Below are positions 53,616 through 62,746 of a stretch of DNA of 64,000 nt, in pieces. Under the pieces are notes generated by a model that did not search any database, was not told where the DNA came from, and was given only the letters and a program-made list of their open reading frames with translations. Made by a program: the position numbers and the translations under genes. The DNA comes from Paraburkholderia ginsengisoli NBRC 100965 (GTDB taxonomy: Bacteria > Pseudomonadota > Gammaproteobacteria > Burkholderiales > Burkholderiaceae): NCBI RefSeq assembly GCF_000739735.1, contig NZ_BBJF01000009.1, positions 292,326-356,325 on the forward strand, given 5' to 3'. Numbering within the stretch: position 1 is the first letter of the stretch; each line of letters starts with the position of its first letter.

Positions 53616-54719
53616 ATGAGTGAAGGCAATTTTGTGACGCCGTTCGCGCAGCGTTTTGAAATGCGGGTGCCGCTGGTGCAGGCGCCGATGCTCGGCGGCG
53701 CTAGCACGCCAGCGATGGTGGCGGCGGTGTCGAATGCGGGTGGGCTTGGTTTTCTGGCGGCCGCGGGACTGTCGCCCGAGAAGATCGCGAGCGAAGTCGC
53801 GGCGATTCGCGCGCTGACCGATCGGCCCTTCGGTGTAAATCTGTTCGTGCTCGAACCGGCCGCGCCGGACGACGCCATCGTGCGGCGCGCGCTCGAAGCG
53901 ATCGATCCGTTGCGAGCCGAACTCGGTTTGCCGCCGGGGCAGCCGCTAGAACGCTACGCGCCGGATTTCCGTGCGCAACTGGACATGCTGATCGAACTGC
54001 GGGTGCCAATCGCGAGCTTCACATTCGGCCTGCTTTCTTCCGACGACGTCGCCCGCTTGCACGCGAATGGCCTATATGTAATAGGCACCGCGACGCACGT
54101 CGCCGAAGGCATCGCCTGGCGCGACGCGGGCGCCGATGCGATCACGGCGCAAGGCGCGGAGGCGGGCGGCCATCGCGGCACGTTCATCGGTGCATTCGAC
54201 GATGCGCTGATCGGGACCATGGCGCTCGTGCCGCAACTCGTCGACGCAACCGGCCTGCCGGTGCTGGCCGCTGGCGGCATCGCGGACGGACGCGGCATCG
54301 TCGCCGCACTAGCGCTAGGCGCGCAGGCGGCGGCGATAGGCAGCGCGTTTCTCACCTGTCGCGAAAGCGCGATCCCGCAGGCATGGAAAACCCGCGTGCG
54401 CGCGATGTCCGACACGTCGACCGCAGTCACGCGAGCGATCACCGGACGCCATGCGCGCGGCATACGCAATCCGTTGATGCGACGCTTGAGCGAAACGATG
54501 GACAAGATCGCGCCGTATCCTGTGCAGAATGCTTTGACGCAGGAACTGCGTCAAAGCGCGGGTCGAGCGCAGAACGGCGACTATCTTTCGCTCTGGTCGG
54601 GGCAGGGCGCCCCGCTTGGCCGTGCGCGCAGTGAAGATCTCGGCGCCGCTGAATTGGTCGCACAACTCGGAGAGGAATGGCGTGCCGCAACGGCACGGAT
54701 CGCCTCACTCAAAGATTGA
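53616..54719 (+). CDS. Nitronate monooxygenase (NPD family)
   Basis: A 367-residue FMN enzyme of the 2-nitropropane dioxygenase family that oxidises alkyl nitronates such as propionate 3-nitronate. FMN and substrate signatures are LVQAPMLGGASTPAM (20-34), NAGGLGFLAAAG, AQGAEAGGHRGTF with catalytic His186, PVLAAGGIADGRGI and GAQAAAIGSAFL. This layout fits class I enzymes. GAAAGGAATAGATC precedes the ATG. It is divergent from the dienelactone hydrolase gene and separate from livK. Confidence 0.92.
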   Translation: MSEGNFVTPFAQRFEMRVPLVQAPMLGGASTPAMVAAVSNAGGLGFLAAAGLSPEKIASEVAAIRALTDRPFGVNLFVLEPAAPDDAIVRRALEAIDPLRAELGLPPGQPLERYAPDFRAQLDMLIELRVPIASFTFGLLSSDDVARLHANGLYVIGTATHVAEGIAWRDAGADAITAQGAEAGGHRGTFIGAFDDALIGTMALVPQLVDATGLPVLAAGGIADGRGIVAALALGAQAAAIGSAFLTCRESAIPQAWKTRVRAMSDTSTAVTRAITGRHARGIRNPLMRRLSETMDKIAPYPVQNALTQELRQSAGRAQNGDYLSLWSGQGAPLGRARSEDLGAAELVAQLGEEWRAATARIASLKD

Positions 54720-54962
54720 TCCGGCAGCACGTGAAGCGCGTCTCGCAATCGATTGCGGCGCGCTTATTTTCTAAGCACAAAAGCGGTTCGAATCACTAAC
54801 GGTTTTAGCCGCGAAAAGTGCCAAGCCGCACCTTTTAGAATAAAGCCTCACCTAGCGGAAACCCGCATGGGCAGCCGCTTTCCAGCCGGTCGATCCAGTC
54901 GGAACCTGCCTCGCTGGGATAAACGCTATTGGTGTTCATCCCACTTTCTCAAAAAAGTCCCA

Positions 54963-54997
54963 CAAATTAATTTGATCACCTACACTTGCGCGCAAGT
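54963..54997. promoter_or_regulatory. Two perfect palindromes upstream of the livK-like gene
   Basis: CAAATTAATTTG (54963-54974) and ACTTGCGCGCAAGT (54984-54997) are each perfectly self-complementary and lie 9 nt apart, about 160-190 nt before the gene at 55156. They are candidate protein-binding sites. The rest of the 436-nt intergenic region 54720-55155 shows no gene. Confidence 0.5.
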
Positions 54998-55155
54998 ACG
55001 GGTTGCCGCCTGCCACAAACAGACCGGCAAACGTGCTGGCCAAGTGCATGAACGATGCAACCGGCGTGATCGTCCACGGGACTGAGCGACACGTGTTGGG
55101 GAAGCGGGGGCACAGGGCGATTACGTTGTTTTTGGGACCGAAACTGGAGACTTAC

Positions 55156-56301
55156 ATGAACATCAAGATTCAAAAGCTGTTGCCGATCAGCGCTGCGGCC
55201 ATGCTGTTCGCGACGTTGGCAACATCGGCTGCGGCCGACACGGTCGTCAAGATCGGTCACGTCGCGCCGTTGACCGGCGGGATCGCTCACCTGGGTAAAG
55301 ACAACGAAAACGGCGCGCGCCTGGCAGTTGAGGAAATCAACGCCAAGGGCCTGACGATCGGTGGCCAGAAAATCACGCTGCAACTCGATCCGCAAGACGA
55401 TGCGGCCGACCCGCGCACGGCAACTCAAGTCGCACAGAAGCTGGTCGACGATAAGGTTGTTGCAGTCGTCGGTCACTTGAACTCGGGCACGTCGATTCCG
55501 GCGTCGAAGATCTATAGCGATGCGGGCATCGTGCAGATCTCGCCGTCGGCCACGAACCCGGCCTACACGCAACAAGGTTTCAAGACGACGTACCGCGTCG
55601 TCGCGACCGACGCGCAACAAGGCCCGGCGCTGGCTAACTACGCAGCGAAGGGCCTGAAAGTGAAGAGCGTCGCGATCGTCGACGACTCGACCGCTTACGG
55701 CCAGGGTCTCGCGAACGAATTCGAGAAGACCGCCAAGTCGCTCGGCCTGAACGTGATGTCGCATGACGCGACCAACGACAAGGCTGTCGACTTCCGCGCG
55801 ATTCTGACGAAGATCAAGGGTGAAAACCCGGATGCGATCATGTACGGCGGCATGGATGCCACCGGCGGCCCGTTCGCGAAGCAAGCCAAGCAACTGGGCC
55901 TGCGCGCGAAGGTGCTGGCAGGTGACGGCGTCTGTACCGACAAGCTGTCGGATCTGGCCGGCGACGCAACCGACAACATCGTCTGCTCGGAAGCCGGTAT
56001 GGCGCTCGAAAAGATGTCCGGCGGCCCGGCGTTCCTCGCCAAGTATCAGAAGCGTTTCGGTCAGCCGATCCAGATCTACGCTCCGTTCACGTATGACGCG
56101 GTGTACATCATCGTCGACGCGATGAAGCGTGCAAACTCGACCGATCCGGCGAAGATTCTCGCAGCGATGCCGGCAACGGACTACAAGGGTGTGATCGGTG
56201 AAACCACGTTCGACTCGAAGGGCGACCTTCAACACGGCGTGATCTCGCTGTACAACTACAAGTCGGGCAAGAAGACGTTGCTCGATGTTGTGAAGATGTA
56301 A
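55156..56301 (+). CDS. livK: Branched-chain amino acid ABC transporter substrate-binding protein
   Basis: A 381-residue periplasmic binding protein (peripla_BP_6 fold). The signal peptide ends with cleavage after ATSAAA (residue 27), then DTVVKIGHVAPLTGGIAHLGKD, the LivJ/LivK N-terminus. GHLNSGTSIPAS and DDSTAYGQGLANEF are typical ligand-pocket segments; the family cysteine pair may be formed by residues in AGDGVCTDK and NIVCSEAG. ATG 55156 is preceded by GGAGA. The permease and ATPase genes of the transporter are not adjacent, and a terminator follows, so it is a stand-alone binding protein. Confidence 0.95.
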   Translation: MNIKIQKLLPISAAAMLFATLATSAAADTVVKIGHVAPLTGGIAHLGKDNENGARLAVEEINAKGLTIGGQKITLQLDPQDDAADPRTATQVAQKLVDDKVVAVVGHLNSGTSIPASKIYSDAGIVQISPSATNPAYTQQGFKTTYRVVATDAQQGPALANYAAKGLKVKSVAIVDDSTAYGQGLANEFEKTAKSLGLNVMSHDATNDKAVDFRAILTKIKGENPDAIMYGGMDATGGPFAKQAKQLGLRAKVLAGDGVCTDKLSDLAGDATDNIVCSEAGMALEKMSGGPAFLAKYQKRFGQPIQIYAPFTYDAVYIIVDAMKRANSTDPAKILAAMPATDYKGVIGETTFDSKGDLQHGVISLYNYKSGKKTLLDVVKM

Positions 56302-56354
56302 ATCCGCGCGACTGGAGACGGCTTATAGCTTGTCTTCGGTCAACTGGTTGGAGG

Positions 56355-56390
56355 GGCACGCTGCCGTGAGGCTCGCGTGCCTTTTCTTTT
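56355..56390 (+). terminator. Rho-independent terminator of livK
   Basis: GGCACGC (56355-56361) pairs with GCGTGCC (56375-56381), followed by TTTTCTTTT. Confidence 0.88.
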
Positions 56391-56895
56391 GGGCGCCGGC
56401 AAAGCGGTTCGATCAACGATTTCTACATGATCGCGATAACACTTCGCACAATTGCGCGGCACTCGCGGCGGTGTGGGCGCACGTGCCGGTCATTGGCGAA
56501 TATCCCGATGGCGCGTCGCCGGATACGGATGTTTTCTGGATGGGACCGGCAGCCATCCCACCGCCGTTTCATCACGATCTGACCAATCACTTCATGGCGC
56601 AGGTAATTGGCCGCAAACGGATCAGATGGTGCCGTTCTCGGATACGCAGCATATGGCTAACCGTCTGCGTTGTTATTCGAAGGCGGACGGCCGCGCGATC
56701 CACTACGAACGTTTTCCGTCGATGCGTTATGCGCATTTGATCGAATGCACGCTGGCGCCCGGCGAATTCCTGTTTCTGCCGATTGGCTGGTGGCATTACG
56801 TGGAAGGACTCGACGCATCGGCGACGATGACGTTCACCAATTTTCTGCGGAGCAACGATTTCTCGCGTCCATACGCTGCGTATCACGAACTATGA
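56391..56895 (+). pseudogene. Truncated and frameshifted cupin_8/JmjC-type gene
   Basis: Two adjacent frames together give a cupin_8-like oxygenase C-terminus. The first frame reads FWMGPAAIPPPFHHDLTNHF, then MAQVIGRKRIR; the HHD pair would be iron ligands. Near 56623 the sense passes to the next frame: MVPFSDTQHMANRL, then PGEFLFLPIGWWHYVEGLDA, holding the distal His, and a stop at 56895. A one-base deletion in the GGATCAGATGG area explains this. The N-terminal half of the family is missing, because the livK terminator lies directly upstream, and no start codon with ribosome-binding site is seen. Confidence 0.72.
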
Positions 56896-57126
56896 AGCAC
56901 GGCCGTGGCATGTTGTTTTGAGTCGCGGTATTCAAGCATGCCGCCGGAAACCTGGATGGCGCAACGGATGCGGGCTTGAGAGGAGGTGATGAGGGCGCTT
57001 GCGCTCACAATGTGTCGACGACCACCCCGCCACACGTCTCCCGCGTAATGTAAGGCAGCAGGCTTTCGCATGGCATGGCGTGGCGTCGCCGGGTCGGCGC
57101 AGGCGCTGGCCCCACGCGCCCGAGCG

Positions 57127-58341
57127 TCAGATCTTCAAGCGCCGCAACACCTTCGGACCAGCAATCGCGATCGATGCGGAACACACGGCGACAACCGACA
57201 ACCCGATCGTCAGATTGGTCACCTGCGTCACCGCGCCGATGATCACCGGTCCGAGCAGCAACCCGAAGTACGCCAGCCCCGCGACGTGCGCGAGTCCTTC
57301 GGCTGCGTGGACGCCCTTCACGTTCGCCGCCGCCGCGAACAACACCGGCATCATGTTCGCGAGGCCCAGGCCGATCAGCGCGAAGCCGATCAGCGCCGCG
57401 ACCGAGTTCGGCAGCAGCAGCGCGTCGACCATGCCCGCGCAGGCGAGCGTCGCGCTCATCATCACGAGTTGCGGCGCGCCGAAGCGGGCACGCACCGCGT
57501 CGCCGGCAAATCGCGCTGCCGCCATGCCACCCGAGAAAGCCGCGTAGGCCGCGCTCGCGAGCGCAGGCGTGGCCAGCACGACATCGCGCATATAGACGGT
57601 CGCCCAGTCGTACATCGCGCCTTCCGCGATGAGCGCGACCAGCGCGATCGCGCCGAGCGCCCACAGCGCCGGCGAGCGCCAGCGGCTCGCGCGCGGCGTC
57701 GCGGAGTCCGGGTGCTCGGCGTGCGGCACATGCGGCAAGACGGACGGGCAGGCAATCACAAGGACCAGCGCGCTGACCGCGGCGGCCAGCGCCAAATGCA
57801 GCGCCGGCGCCATGCCGCGCGACAGCAACGCGCCGCCGGCCGCCGCACCGAACATCCCGCCGACACTGAACATGCCGTGCAGCGCCGACATGATCGGCTT
57901 GCCGAGTGCTTTCTCGACGGCGCTGGCCTCGGCGTTCATCGCGACGTCGAGCGTGGCCATGCCCGCACCGAAGATGGCCAGCACGACCAGCAGCATCCAG
58001 TACGCCGGCACGATCAGAATCAGCGCCGCGCAAACCGCCATCACGAGGCCGCCGGTGAGGCACGCGCGGCGCGTGCCGACCCGCGCGATCCACGAAGCAT
58101 TCGCCGCCATCGCGCCGATCGAGCCGCCGGCCACGGCTAGCAGCGCAAACGACAACAGCGCCGCGTTCAGATGGAAGCGGTCGCGCACCGTCGGCACATG
58201 CACTCCCCACGACGCGTACATCATGCCGGCGATGAAGAACACCGCCATCGTGGCGTAACGGGCTCGCTGCCGCGCGGTATCGGGCAGGTCGCGGTGAGCG
58301 GCGGGGAGGGCGGCGAATTCGGCGGATTGGTGGTCGGGCAC
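57127..58341 (-). CDS. MFS transporter (YbjJ-like)
   Basis: A 404-residue 12-helix transporter. The first helix reads MAVFFIAGMMYASWGVHVPTVRDRF, which together with ALGKPIMSALHGMFSVGGMFGA in helix 5 and GEGAMYDWATVYMRD-like AEGAMYDWATVYMRDV in helix 7 matches the YbjJ/FucP-related group. No substrate is known for this group. The ATG at 58341 gives a 30-residue cytoplasmic start. Divergent from the flavin-protein gene at 58581. The 230 nt downstream (56896-57126) hold nothing recognisable. Confidence 0.88.
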   Translation of the reverse strand: MPDHQSAEFAALPAAHRDLPDTARQRARYATMAVFFIAGMMYASWGVHVPTVRDRFHLNAALLSFALLAVAGGSIGAMAANASWIARVGTRRACLTGGLVMAVCAALILIVPAYWMLLVVLAIFGAGMATLDVAMNAEASAVEKALGKPIMSALHGMFSVGGMFGAAAGGALLSRGMAPALHLALAAAVSALVLVIACPSVLPHVPHAEHPDSATPRASRWRSPALWALGAIALVALIAEGAMYDWATVYMRDVVLATPALASAAYAAFSGGMAAARFAGDAVRARFGAPQLVMMSATLACAGMVDALLLPNSVAALIGFALIGLGLANMMPVLFAAAANVKGVHAAEGLAHVAGLAYFGLLLGPVIIGAVTQVTNLTIGLSVVAVCSASIAIAGPKVLRRLKI

Positions 58342-58580
58342 TGAGATCTCGTGGACGGATATCGCGCGAGAAAGCGCGATGAAAGCGGATTTCCGATTCT
58401 ATCGAAGCGGGCTGTCTTATGCTTGCAAGGCAGGCGCAGGATGCTGGCGATGAACCGGCATCGGCGTGACAGGCGGTGGAAGCGGTGCGCCGTTCCGTCG
58501 GGTATGTCCGCCCATGCGTTTTCTCTGCGGTTTTTTCTGCAATTCGCCGCCCCTTTACCGCTCCATCGAGGTACGCGCTC

Positions 58581-59243
58581 TTGAACATCCCCGCTCACGC
58601 TCCGCTGCATCTGCTGCACACGGCCGCCGTCGGCACGCTCGCCACGCACGCGCGCCAGCCGGAAGGCTTTCCGTATCCGTCGATGTTGCCGTTCGCGCCG
58701 GACCCGCAGCATCGCCCGACGATTCTGGTGAGCCGGCTCGCCGAGCACACCCACAACCTGCACGCCGACCCGCGCGCCGGCTTTCTCGCGGTCGACGCCC
58801 CCGACGGCGACGTGCTGAGCGGCCAACGCGTGACGCTGCTGGGCAACTTCGAACCGGTCGACTCGACCCCGGAAGTGGTGCGACGTTACTTGCGGTATCA
58901 CCCGGACGCGGAGCGCTATCTCGTCCTCGGCGACTTCACCTTCTGGGCGATGCGACTCGAACGCTTGCGCTATATCGGCGGCTTTGGCGCGATGGGCTGG
59001 CTGGACGGCGCCGACCTCGATCCATTGCCGCCACTCGGGTTCGACGAAGAGAATGCGCTTATCGAGGAATTCAGCCGCGCCAGCGGCGGCGATCGCACGC
59101 TTGAACTGCTCGGCGCCGATCGATACGGCGCGGATCTGAAACGGGCGGGCGCACGCGAACGATTCGCCTTCGACGACGCGAAGCTGGATTTCCAAACCTT
59201 GCATGCGGCGCTCGAAGTTTGCATCCAACGCCATCGCAATTAA
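58581..59243 (+). CDS. Pyridoxamine 5'-phosphate oxidase-like, HugZ family protein
   Basis: A 220-residue split-barrel flavin-binding protein. The preferred start is the TTG at 58581 with GAGG about 9 nt upstream, giving (M)NIPAHAPLHLLHTAAVGTLATH; the frame is open 35 codons upstream with no coding character. Residues about 5-150 form the FMN-binding barrel (YPSMLPFAPD, ILVSRLAEHTHNLHADPRAGF), and the C-terminal part (FDEENALIEEFSRAS onward) matches the DUF2470 domain that accompanies HugZ haem oxygenases. Haem degradation is one possible role; the substrate is not determined here. Confidence 0.8.
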   Translation: MNIPAHAPLHLLHTAAVGTLATHARQPEGFPYPSMLPFAPDPQHRPTILVSRLAEHTHNLHADPRAGFLAVDAPDGDVLSGQRVTLLGNFEPVDSTPEVVRRYLRYHPDAERYLVLGDFTFWAMRLERLRYIGGFGAMGWLDGADLDPLPPLGFDEENALIEEFSRASGGDRTLELLGADRYGADLKRAGARERFAFDDAKLDFQTLHAALEVCIQRHRN

Positions 59244-59532
59244 GTTTTATCTCATTTCGCGAAACACGTATAAGCCAATAGCGGCGGCATACAGTCGTCG
59301 CAATATGATCTGACGGCTCATATCGAAAGCTTTCATGGCATGAAATGTTGATGCCGTTTCGCTATCTTAATTTTCATTTTCTGAGAAATAATCTCTAAAT
59401 ACGCGGGTGGACTGCGGTTTTCAGCAGCGTACGAAATTAGCTATTTGAAAGGAAATGGGCGCGACTCAGCGCAGTCTTAGTGCGGCGCGAAATTTTTTGA
59501 AACGACTTTGGATTAATTTTTCGCGCCCACTT

Positions 59533-59560
59533 TTGTAGGCTTTCTATTTTGTGTTAATCT
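59533..59560 (+). promoter_or_regulatory. Probable promoter of the H-NS gene
   Basis: TTGTAG (59533-59538), 16-nt spacer, TAATCT (59555-59560), leaving an untranslated leader of about 80 nt. The whole 404-nt region 59244-59647 is AT-rich compared with the window, as often seen around H-NS genes that bind their own promoter; no gene was seen in it. Confidence 0.5.
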
Positions 59561-59647
59561 CGCCATCAAATTCCGAGGCATGAACACCTTCAAAGGGCAA
59601 GCCGGCTTAAGACTGGCAGTCATTTATCCAAACAAACAAGGGAACCT

Positions 59648-59953
59648 ATGTCTTCCTACAAGGAACTACTCGCTCAGCGCGAGAAGCTTGAAAAGCAGAT
59701 TGAAGAAGCGAAGTCGCGCGAATACGCGGAAGTGTTGAATGAGATCAAGCAGAAAATGGCCGACTATGGCATTTCGCTGACCGAACTCGGCGGTGGCCGC
59801 GCGCCGAAGGGCGGTGCTAAAGCCGCTCGTCCGCGCGCCGGCGTCGCACCCAAGTATCGCGATCCGGACAGCGGCAGCACGTGGTCGGGTCGTGGCAAAC
59901 CGCCGCGCTGGATCGCAGGTCTGGATCGTGAGAAGTTTCTGATCCAGAAGTAA
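59648..59953 (+). CDS. H-NS family nucleoid-associated protein
   Basis: A 101-residue DNA-binding protein that silences AT-rich genes. The N-terminal coiled-coil oligomerisation helix runs over about 3-45 (YKELLAQREKLEKQIEEAKSREY split by short breaks). A basic linker follows (GGGRAPKGGAKAARPRAG), then the C-terminal DNA-binding domain with the AT-hook-like loop WSGRGKPPRWI at 79-89. This short form is the Burkholderia/Ralstonia H-NS type. AAGGGA precedes the ATG and a terminator follows about 90 nt later. Confidence 0.95.
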   Translation: MSSYKELLAQREKLEKQIEEAKSREYAEVLNEIKQKMADYGISLTELGGGRAPKGGAKAARPRAGVAPKYRDPDSGSTWSGRGKPPRWIAGLDREKFLIQK

Positions 59954-60044
59954 TGCCGTTGGCCGGGCAATCGTGCCCTGGCCTGCCGGCGATACGAATA
60001 GCTCACTCGGTGCGCCCCGCGCGCATTGTATGTTGTAGCCAAAG

Positions 60045-60076
60045 AAAACCGCGTACCGGTCAGGACGCGGTTTTTT
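60045..60076 (+). terminator. Rho-independent terminator of the H-NS gene
   Basis: AACCGCGT (60047-60054) and ACGCGGTT (60065-60072) pair with a 10-nt loop, followed by T-run TTTTTTG. Confidence 0.88.
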
Positions 60077-60250
60077 GTTGGGCAGCGCCTTTGCGTGATG
60101 TTTCGTCGCATGTGCGTCGTGTGGTTGAAACGCGAATGCTTTTCGTTTAGATAAGCGATTGATTTAAAAGGATTTTATTGATATTTCGACGCGCGATTGG
60201 AAGCGCGGCGGGTAGAATACGGGGATTGAACTTTTCACCACGTTTCTAAG

Positions 60251-61507
60251 ATGCCTTCTGCTGCCATCGCCCAATCCGCCGAGAAACATCGTGTTGCGCG
60301 CAAAAGTACCTTTGTGAGTATTGCGCTCAATGCGGTGTTGATGACGCTGCAAATCGTCGTCGGGGTGTTTGCGCATTCGCAGGCACTGGTCGCCGACGGT
60401 ATCCATTCCCTCGCCGATCTGATTTCCGATTTTGTCGTGCTGTTTGCCAATCGACATAGCGGCGCGAAGCCCGATGCCGATCACAATTACGGCCATAGCC
60501 GTTATGAAACGGTGGCTTCATTATTTTTGGGCGGGTCGTTGATTGCGGTTGGCGTGGGGATGTTATGGCGCGCCGGAACGCGACTCGCCGATTTGCAAAG
60601 CATTCCCGCCGTCCATGCAAGTGCGCTTGCGGTTGCGGTGCTCGTGCTGATCTCTAAAGAGCGCCTGTTTCGCTACATGCTGCGCGAAGCGCAGCGTGTG
60701 CGTTCGGCCATGCTGATTGCGAACGCGTGGCACGCGCGCTCGGATGCGGCGTCGTCGCTGGTGGTTGCGATCGGCATTGTCGGGAGTCTGGCCGGCGTTC
60801 GGTTGCTCGATCCGATTGCCGCGGCGATCGTCGGCTTCATGGTCGCGCGCATGGGCTGGATGTTTGGCTGGGACGCATTGCAGGATCTGTCCGACCGCGC
60901 GCTCGACGAAGCCGCCTCCGCCGACGTTCGCGCACAGCTGCTCGCCACGCCCGGCGTGCGCGACGTGCACGAAATGCGCACGCGCAAGATGGGCGACTTC
61001 GCGCTCGTCGACGCGCATATCCTGGTCGATCCGTTGATCTCTGTGTCCGAGGGGCATTACATCGCCGAGTCAGCGCGGCTGCGCGTGTTGACCGACAACC
61101 GCGTGCTCGATGCGTTGATCCACGTCGACCCGGAGAACGACGCAGTGGCGCACCCGCCGGTCGATCTGCCGACGCGGGAGCGGGTGGTCGCGGAGGTGAA
61201 CGCGGCGTTGGCGGCGGGCGGTATGCAAGCCGCCGCGGTCAACATTCACTACCTGAGCACGGGGCTCGACGTACAGGTGGTGCTACCGGCCGCGCATTCT
61301 CGCGCGGTGGACAGCGGCAGCGTCGGTGGGGCGGCGTTCGGCCCAGTCGATCTGAGCGGGCTCCAGCGCCGCTTGGGCGCCCGCAAGGTGGAAGTCTTGC
61401 AGGAAGCGGGCGCGGTCCGGACAGAAGCCGCTGACGGGGCGAGGGACGCAACCTCGCCCGCAACGAACGATCACGCCAAAGCTGTGGAACCGCATAACGC
61501 CGGATGA
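60251..61507 (+). CDS. Cation diffusion facilitator (CDF) family metal exporter
   Basis: A 418-residue inner-membrane transporter with six helices (about 22-215) that exports divalent metals such as zinc or iron against protons. The metal-site motifs are ADGIHSLADLISD (48-60) in helix 2 and HARSDAASS (His161, Asp165) in helix 5. Cytoplasmic domain 1 holds VRDVHEMRTRKMGDFALVDAHILVD; the remaining C-terminal part is extended by about 120 residues, longer than FieF (about 300). The extension ends in a low-complexity Ala/Asp/His region. Metal specificity is not assigned. Confidence 0.9.
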   Translation: MPSAAIAQSAEKHRVARKSTFVSIALNAVLMTLQIVVGVFAHSQALVADGIHSLADLISDFVVLFANRHSGAKPDADHNYGHSRYETVASLFLGGSLIAVGVGMLWRAGTRLADLQSIPAVHASALAVAVLVLISKERLFRYMLREAQRVRSAMLIANAWHARSDAASSLVVAIGIVGSLAGVRLLDPIAAAIVGFMVARMGWMFGWDALQDLSDRALDEAASADVRAQLLATPGVRDVHEMRTRKMGDFALVDAHILVDPLISVSEGHYIAESARLRVLTDNRVLDALIHVDPENDAVAHPPVDLPTRERVVAEVNAALAAGGMQAAAVNIHYLSTGLDVQVVLPAAHSRAVDSGSVGGAAFGPVDLSGLQRRLGARKVEVLQEAGAVRTEAADGARDATSPATNDHAKAVEPHNAG

Positions 61508-61530
61508 CTTCGGCGTCGGAGAAAGACAAA

Positions 61531-61550
61531 CGGCGCGCCCACGAGCGCCG
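61531..61550 (-). terminator. Weak terminator-like hairpin after the Lrp gene
   Basis: CGGCGC and GCGCCG pair around an 8-nt loop, in the 63-nt convergent space between the CDF and Lrp genes; the minus strand continues GTTTGTCTTTCTCC. Confidence 0.5.
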
Positions 61551-61570
61551 GCATTAACCCCATCGAACCA

Positions 61571-62029
61571 TCACAGCGGCAATTGCGTGTCGAACTTGAT
61601 TTCGCGCAACACGACGCTCGTGCGTACCTGCGCGACAGCGGGAATCTTGAAGATGCGTTCGTGCAGAAAGCTGTCGTACGCCTTGATGTCGGGCGCAACG
61701 ATCTTGAGGATGTAATCGGACTCGCCGGTCGTGCTGTAGCACTCGGTCACTTCGGGGCAGGTGGCGATTTCCCGCTCGAACTGTTCGACGCCACCCTCGG
61801 TATGACGCGTCAGGTGGATATGCGCGAGCGCGCACACGTGCAGTCCGAGCTTTTCCCGATCGAGCAGCGCCGTATAGCGCTGGATGACCCCCGACTGTTC
61901 CATGTCCTTGATGCGCCGCCAGCATGGCGTGCTCGACAGGCCGACCTGGTCGGAAATTTCTTGCACCGAGCGGCGCGCGTCGAGCTGCAGCAGGCGCAGG
62001 ATTTTTTGTGAGAACGTATCGAGTGTCAA
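61571..62029 (-). CDS. Lrp/AsnC family transcriptional regulator
   Basis: A 152-residue regulator. The winged helix-turn-helix covers 1-60 (FSQKILRLLQLDARRSVQEISDQVGLSSTPCWRRIKDME), and the C-terminal RAM (Lrp-type ligand-binding) domain follows (VTECYSTTGESDYILKIVAPDIKAYDSFL). It is not Lrp itself to judge by length (E. coli Lrp 164) but belongs to the same group that responds to amino acids. It stands next to a CDF exporter and an exonuclease with no obvious amino-acid target gene. Confidence 0.93.
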   Translation of the reverse strand: MTLDTFSQKILRLLQLDARRSVQEISDQVGLSSTPCWRRIKDMEQSGVIQRYTALLDREKLGLHVCALAHIHLTRHTEGGVEQFEREIATCPEVTECYSTTGESDYILKIVAPDIKAYDSFLHERIFKIPAVAQVRTSVVLREIKFDTQLPL

Positions 62030-62119
62030 CTGCGCCTCCGTGTGCGTCGCCGTATCAACGCATGGTAGAGGGCGCGAAAACGAAACGCAATGTAAAACGG
62101 CCTCGACGAGGGAGATTAC

Positions 62120-62746
62120 CTAATTTGCCGGTTCCTCAGCGGCGTTTTGTCCTGTGCCGTCCCCATCTTTAGCGGCCGCGAGCAGCGCTGCCTGGCTCGC
62201 CCGCAGATCCTTCAGCATGTTGCAGAAAAGCGCGCCCTGTTCGATCGCGTCGTCCAGTGCGACGTGCGTATGCGGATGCTCGTCGAACCAGTGTTTCGGA
62301 AAGCGCGGCTTGATGTTCTTGCGATACGGCAGGCCGGTCATCGCGAACGCGAGCGTCTTGATGTCGAGCGCCGACCACGAAAACGGGCAGCGGCCGACGA
62401 ACCGCATCATGTACCAGAACATGTAGGTGAAATCGAAGCCGGCCGGCATCGCGACGAACACCGGTTTGCCAGGGAGTGCCTCGACCCAGTCGACATACGC
62501 CGCGAGCGCCGCCTCGGGCGTCTGCAAATCCTTGCGGCACGCCGCCCACGCGTCCGGCTGCGTCTTCCACCACGCTTCCTGCACTGGATGCGGCGTGGCG
62601 CCTTCGAGCAATTCGAGATTCGCCGAGAAGGTGGCGATCAACTGCTTGTCTTCCGTGTACGCGGCGGACGCGAAACTGAGCATCGAATGCGGGCCGGGAA
62701 TCGGGCCGTCCGCTTCGACATCGGTGCTGACGTAGATTTCGCTCAT
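62120..62746 (-). CDS. DEDD-type 3'-5' exonuclease domain protein
   Basis: A 208-residue RNase T/DnaQ-like exonuclease. Exo I has Asp9 and Glu11 (VSTDVEADGPIPG), Exo II Asp105 (PAGFDFTYMFWYM) and Exo III His161 and Asp165/166 (HTHVALDDAIEQG), giving a full DEDDh set. Length and lack of other domains argue against DNA polymerase epsilon subunit; substrate is unknown. Its ATG overlaps the stop of the metallo-hydrolase gene (ATGA), so the two are translated together. Confidence 0.88.
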   Translation of the reverse strand: MSEIYVSTDVEADGPIPGPHSMLSFASAAYTEDKQLIATFSANLELLEGATPHPVQEAWWKTQPDAWAACRKDLQTPEAALAAYVDWVEALPGKPVFVAMPAGFDFTYMFWYMMRFVGRCPFSWSALDIKTLAFAMTGLPYRKNIKPRFPKHWFDEHPHTHVALDDAIEQGALFCNMLKDLRASQAALLAAAKDGDGTGQNAAEEPAN

